Assembly: GCF_024505145.1 (NCBI RefSeq)
Contig: NZ_JANIAA010000035.1
Location: forward strand, 1 to 64,000
Direction of reading: 5' to 3'
Source: Streptomyces rugosispiralis
GTDB lineage: Bacteria > Actinomycetota > Actinomycetes > Streptomycetales > Streptomycetaceae
Length of the DNA stretch: 64,000 nt
The translations under genes were made by a program, and so were the position numbers. Every line of letters begins with the position of its first letter. Position 1 is the stretch's first letter. Below, piece after piece: positions 61,261 to 64,000 of the stretch. A model generated the notes under the pieces. That model searched no databases. It was not told the DNA's origin and was given only the letters and a program-made list of their open reading frames with translations.

Positions 61261-62601
61261 GTGACCGCAGAGGCCGCGCAGGAGGCCGGGGTCGACCCGG
61301 ATCGAGCAGCACCCCCCACCGCCACCGAGGAACGGCCGCTGCGCATCGCGCTGCTCAGCTACAAGGGGAATCCATTCTGCGGGGGCCAGGGCGTCTACGT
61401 ACGCCATCTCTCCCGCGAACTCGCCCGGCTCGGCCACACCGTCGAGGTCATCGGCGCCCAGCCGTATCCGGTGCTCGACGCCGAGGCGGGCGTCGCCCTC
61501 ACCGAGCTGCCCAGCCTGGACCTCTACCGCCAGCCCGACCCGTTCCGCACCCCCCGGCGGGAGGAGTACCGGGACTGGATCGACGCCCTGGAGGTCTCCA
61601 CCATGTGGACCGGCGGCTTCCCCGAGCCGCTCACCTTCAGCCTGCGCGCCCGCCGCCATCTCGCCGCGCGCCCCGGCCAGTTCGACGTCGTCCACGACAA
61701 CCAGACCCTGGGGTACGGGCTGCTGGGTCTGGAGAAGCTCGGCTTCCCGCTGGTGACCACCATCCACCACCCGATCACCGTCGACCGCCGGCTGGAGCTG
61801 GACGCCGCCGACGGCTGGAAGCGCCGGCTCTCCGTGCGCCGCTGGTACGGCTTCACCCGGATGCAGAAGCGGGTGGCCCGGCGGCTGCCCTCGGTGCTCA
61901 CCGTCTCCGGCTCCTCCCGCCGGGAGATCGGCGAGGACCTCGGGGTGCGGCCGGACCGGATCCACGTGGTGCACATCGGCGCGGACACCGGCCTGTTCTC
62001 GCCCGACCCCGCCGTCCCGGAGACCCCCGGCCGCATCGTCACCACCTCCAGCGCGGATGTGCCGCTCAAGGGCCTGGTGTATCTGATCGAGGCGCTCGCC
62101 AAGGTCCGCACCGAGAACCCCGAGGCGCATCTGGTCGTCGTCGGCAAGCGGCCGCAGGAGGGGCCGGTGGCGACCACCATGGCGCGCCACGGGCTCGAGG
62201 ACGCCGTCGAGTTCGTCAAGGGCATCAGCGACGCCGAACTGGTGGACCTGGTGCGCGGCGCCCAGATCGCCTGTGTGCCCTCGCTGTACGAGGGGTTCTC
62301 GCTGCCCGCCGCCGAGGCCATGGCCACCGGCACCCCGCTGGTCGCCACGACCGGCGGTGCGATACCCGAGGTCGCCGGGGCCGACGGCGAGACCTGTCTG
62401 GCCGTACCGCCCGGCGACGCCGACGCGCTCGCCGCGGCCCTCACCCGGCTGCTGGGCGACGCCGACCTCAGACGGCGGCTGGGCGCGGCCGGCCGCGAAC
62501 GGGTGCTGCGGCGCTTCACCTGGGAGCAGGCCGCCCGCGGCACCGTCGAGCAGTACCGCCAGGCCATCGGCGCCTCCGCGCGGGCCGCCGCCCGCCGTTG
62601 A
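61261..62601 (+). CDS. Family 4 glycosyltransferase
   Basis: A 446-residue GT-B retaining glycosyltransferase. N-terminal acceptor domain begins LRIALLSYKGNPFCGGQGVY, with the GG-x-G-V loop common in GT4. The donor domain has IVTTSSADVPLKGLVYLIEA, VVVGKRPQ, and the E-x7-E motif in SLYEGFSLPAAEAMATGTPL. It transfers a sugar to an unknown acceptor, perhaps a lipid. It is the first of three genes (with methyltransferase and toroid protein) under a KstR-like site. GTG with AAGGAGG upstream. Confidence 0.88.
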   Translation: MTAEAAQEAGVDPDRAAPPTATEERPLRIALLSYKGNPFCGGQGVYVRHLSRELARLGHTVEVIGAQPYPVLDAEAGVALTELPSLDLYRQPDPFRTPRREEYRDWIDALEVSTMWTGGFPEPLTFSLRARRHLAARPGQFDVVHDNQTLGYGLLGLEKLGFPLVTTIHHPITVDRRLELDAADGWKRRLSVRRWYGFTRMQKRVARRLPSVLTVSGSSRREIGEDLGVRPDRIHVVHIGADTGLFSPDPAVPETPGRIVTTSSADVPLKGLVYLIEALAKVRTENPEAHLVVVGKRPQEGPVATTMARHGLEDAVEFVKGISDAELVDLVRGAQIACVPSLYEGFSLPAAEAMATGTPLVATTGGAIPEVAGADGETCLAVPPGDADALAAALTRLLGDADLRRRLGAAGRERVLRRFTWEQAARGTVEQYRQAIGASARAAARR

Positions 62602-62675
62602 GTCCCCGCCTCTCCCACCCCCAACGCCCCCGACCTCTCCCGCCTCACGAATCCGCCGGACGAAAGCAGACCCCC

Positions 62676-63410
62676 GTGCTGACCGTCGATTTCTCCCGCT
62701 TCCCGCTCGCCCCCGGCGATCGCGTCCTCGACCTCGGCTGTGGCGCCGGACGGCACGCCTTCGAGTGCTACCGGCGCGGCGCCCAGGTCGTGGCGCTCGA
62801 CCGCAACGGCGAGGAGATACGCGAGGTGGCCAACTGGTTCGCCGCCATGAAGGAGGCCGGTGAGGCCCCGGCGGGCGCCACGGCCACCGCCATGGAGGGC
62901 GACGCCCTCGCCCTGCCCTTCCCCGACGACAGCTTCGACGTGGTCATCATCTCCGAGGTGATGGAGCACATACCCGACGACAAGGGTGTGCTCGCCGAGA
63001 TGGTGCGGGTGCTCAAGGCCGGCGGCCGGATCGCCGTCACCGTGCCCCGCTACGGTCCGGAGAAGGTCTGCTGGGCGCTGTCGGACGCCTACCACGAGGT
63101 CGAGGGCGGCCACATCCGCATCTACCGCGCCGACGAGCTGCTGGAGAAGATGCGCGAGGCCGGACTGCGGCCGTACGGAACCCACCACGCCCACGCCCTG
63201 CACAGCCCCTACTGGTGGCTCAAGTGCGCCTTCGGGGTGGACAACGACAAGGCGCTGCCGGTGCGCGCGTACCACCAGCTGCTGGTGTGGGACATCATGA
63301 AGAAGCCGCTGGCCACGCGGGTCGCCGAGCGCGCCCTGAACCCCGTCATCGGCAAGAGCTTCGTGGCGTACGCGACCAAGCCCCACGCCCCGCGTGAGGA
63401 GCGGGCGTGA
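62676..63410 (+). CDS. Class I SAM-dependent methyltransferase
   Basis: A 244-residue methyltransferase. SAM motif I VLDLGCGAGRHAFEC (18-32), motif II ALDRNGEEIREV, then DALALPFPDDSFDVVIISEV with EHIPDDKGVLAEMVRVLKAG, as in Methyltransf_11 enzymes. The C-terminal part has SPYWWLKCAFGVDNDKALPV, which may form the acceptor site. It follows the glycosyltransferase by 74 bases and overlaps the next gene (GTGA), so the three act in one pathway. Confidence 0.87.
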   Translation: MLTVDFSRFPLAPGDRVLDLGCGAGRHAFECYRRGAQVVALDRNGEEIREVANWFAAMKEAGEAPAGATATAMEGDALALPFPDDSFDVVIISEVMEHIPDDKGVLAEMVRVLKAGGRIAVTVPRYGPEKVCWALSDAYHEVEGGHIRIYRADELLEKMREAGLRPYGTHHAHALHSPYWWLKCAFGVDNDKALPVRAYHQLLVWDIMKKPLATRVAERALNPVIGKSFVAYATKPHAPREERA

Positions 63411-64000
63411 CGGCGCTCGGACCGCGCCCCGGCCCCCGCACCGAACGGCTCGCGCTGCCCGGGGTGCTCAGCCCCGAGCAGGTGCTGCGCACGGTCGAGG
63501 GCATCGCCGCCGTCCAGCGCGCGGACGGCGCCATACCGTGGTTCCGCGGCCACCACCTCGACCCCTGGGACCACATCGAGTCCGCGATGGCGCTGGACGT
63601 GGCGGGCGAGCACGAGCGCGCCACGGCCGCCTACCGCTGGCTGGCCCGGCACCAGAACCCCGATGGCTCCTGGTACGCGGCCTACCCCGACACCCCGGAC
63701 GGCGTCGCCGCCACCGACCCCGCCGACTGCGGCCGGGAGTCCAACTTCTGCGCCTACGTGGCGGTCGGCGCCTGGCACCACTACCTCTCCACGGGCGACG
63801 ACGCCTTCCTCGACCAGATCTGGCCCACGGTCTTCGCCGCCGTCGAGTTCGTGCTCGGGCTGCAGCAGAGCGGCGGCCAGATCGGCTGGCGGCACCGCGC
63901 CGACGGCACCGTGGACCCCGACGCCCTGCTGACCGGCTCCTCCTCCGTCTACCAGGCGCTGCGCTGCGCGCTGGCCATCGCGGAGCACCGGGAGGAACCC
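63407..64000 (+). CDS. Alpha-toroid (prenyltransferase/glycosidase-like) protein, partial at window end
   Basis: 198 codons are visible; the gene runs beyond the window. GTG start overlaps the methyltransferase stop. Helical-pair repeats ending in hydrophobic-Gly motifs, AAVQRADGAIPWFRGHHLDP and WLARHQNPDGSWYAAYP, then ESNFCAYVAVGAWHHYLSTG, fit an alpha/alpha toroid as in prenyltransferase/squalene-cyclase or six-hairpin glycosidase families. The WD/H residues resemble glycoside-hydrolase toroids more than terpene cyclases, since no DxDD is seen so far. Third gene of the KstR-like-controlled operon. Confidence 0.72.
   Translation, partial: MTALGPRPGPRTERLALPGVLSPEQVLRTVEGIAAVQRADGAIPWFRGHHLDPWDHIESAMALDVAGEHERATAAYRWLARHQNPDGSWYAAYPDTPDGVAATDPADCGRESNFCAYVAVGAWHHYLSTGDDAFLDQIWPTVFAAVEFVLGLQQSGGQIGWRHRADGTVDPDALLTGSSSVYQALRCALAIAEHREEP

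Overview
The window is high-GC actinobacterial DNA, almost certainly a Streptomyces chromosome. The pointers are strong third-position G/C bias, GTG and TTG starts, many ATGA/GTGA start-stop overlaps, a CYP105-ferredoxin-reductase set, XRE-TPR regulators, MmyB-type regulators, an SCO2322-family gene, and a pSAM2-like Rep protein. Naming the species from sequence alone is not possible. No rRNA, tRNA or CRISPR array was recognised. Layout. 1-9.5 kb: a repeat-rich edge, a Mn2+ (yybP-ykoY) riboswitch ahead of a GDT1/TMEM165-type exporter, a HAD phosphatase, a membrane-anchored peptidoglycan-binding protein, an MFS drug exporter with a C-terminal winged helix, a frameshifted MarR remnant, a GNAT, a coupled pair of unknown genes, and a short threonyl-tRNA synthetase behind a Thr-rich leader peptide and attenuator hairpin. 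9.6-14 kb: CYP105-ferredoxin-reductase operon and a two-component system whose kinase lacks a sensor and has a Gly/Thr-rich insert. 14.2-21.6 kb: secreted beta-propeller protein, MmyB-type regulator, a BAHD acyltransferase (rare in bacteria), PAP2 phosphatase, sialidase-fold lipoprotein, tandem YciI protein. 22.58-30.55 kb: an integrated mobile element of about 8 kb (large serine recombinase, rolling-circle Rep, small element genes, XRE-TPR regulator, flavoprotein). It has split a chromosomal antibiotic-biosynthesis-monooxygenase (ABM) gene and carries a full second ABM copy next to its right end. 30.8-37.9 kb: quinone oxidoreductase/AraC and DUF2000/AraC divergent pairs, a GT87-PAP2 fusion, a SodC-like secreted protein and an HD hydrolase. 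38-40.7 kb: a divergent CYP125-like P450 and FadA5-like thiolase. 40.8-47.1 kb: XRE-TPR regulator and a four-gene cluster (dTDP-glucose 4,6-dehydratase, ATP-grasp ligase, DegT aminotransferase, LMW phosphatase) facing a MurG-like glycosyltransferase. 47.4-48 kb: a secreted protein made of three near-identical modules. 48-54.1 kb: a cobalamin-riboswitch-controlled operon coding for two surface-anchored proteins and a complete ECF transporter. 54.2-64 kb: GNAT, CYP157-like P450 without ExxR, a metallo-hydrolase divergent from an aldehyde dehydrogenase-ferredoxin pair, an atypical LuxR protein, a KstR-like repressor, and the start of a glycosyltransferase-methyltransferase-alpha-toroid operon. 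The thread joining distant parts is KstR. A TetR protein very like mycobacterial KstR is encoded at 60.3-60.9 kb, and sites matching or nearly matching the KstR box (TnnAACnnGTTnnA) lie before the BAHD gene, both CYP125/thiolase genes, the hydrolase/aldehyde dehydrogenase pair, kstR itself, and the glycosyltransferase operon. This suggests a dispersed steroid- or acyl-CoA-responsive regulon with members not known from mycobacteria.
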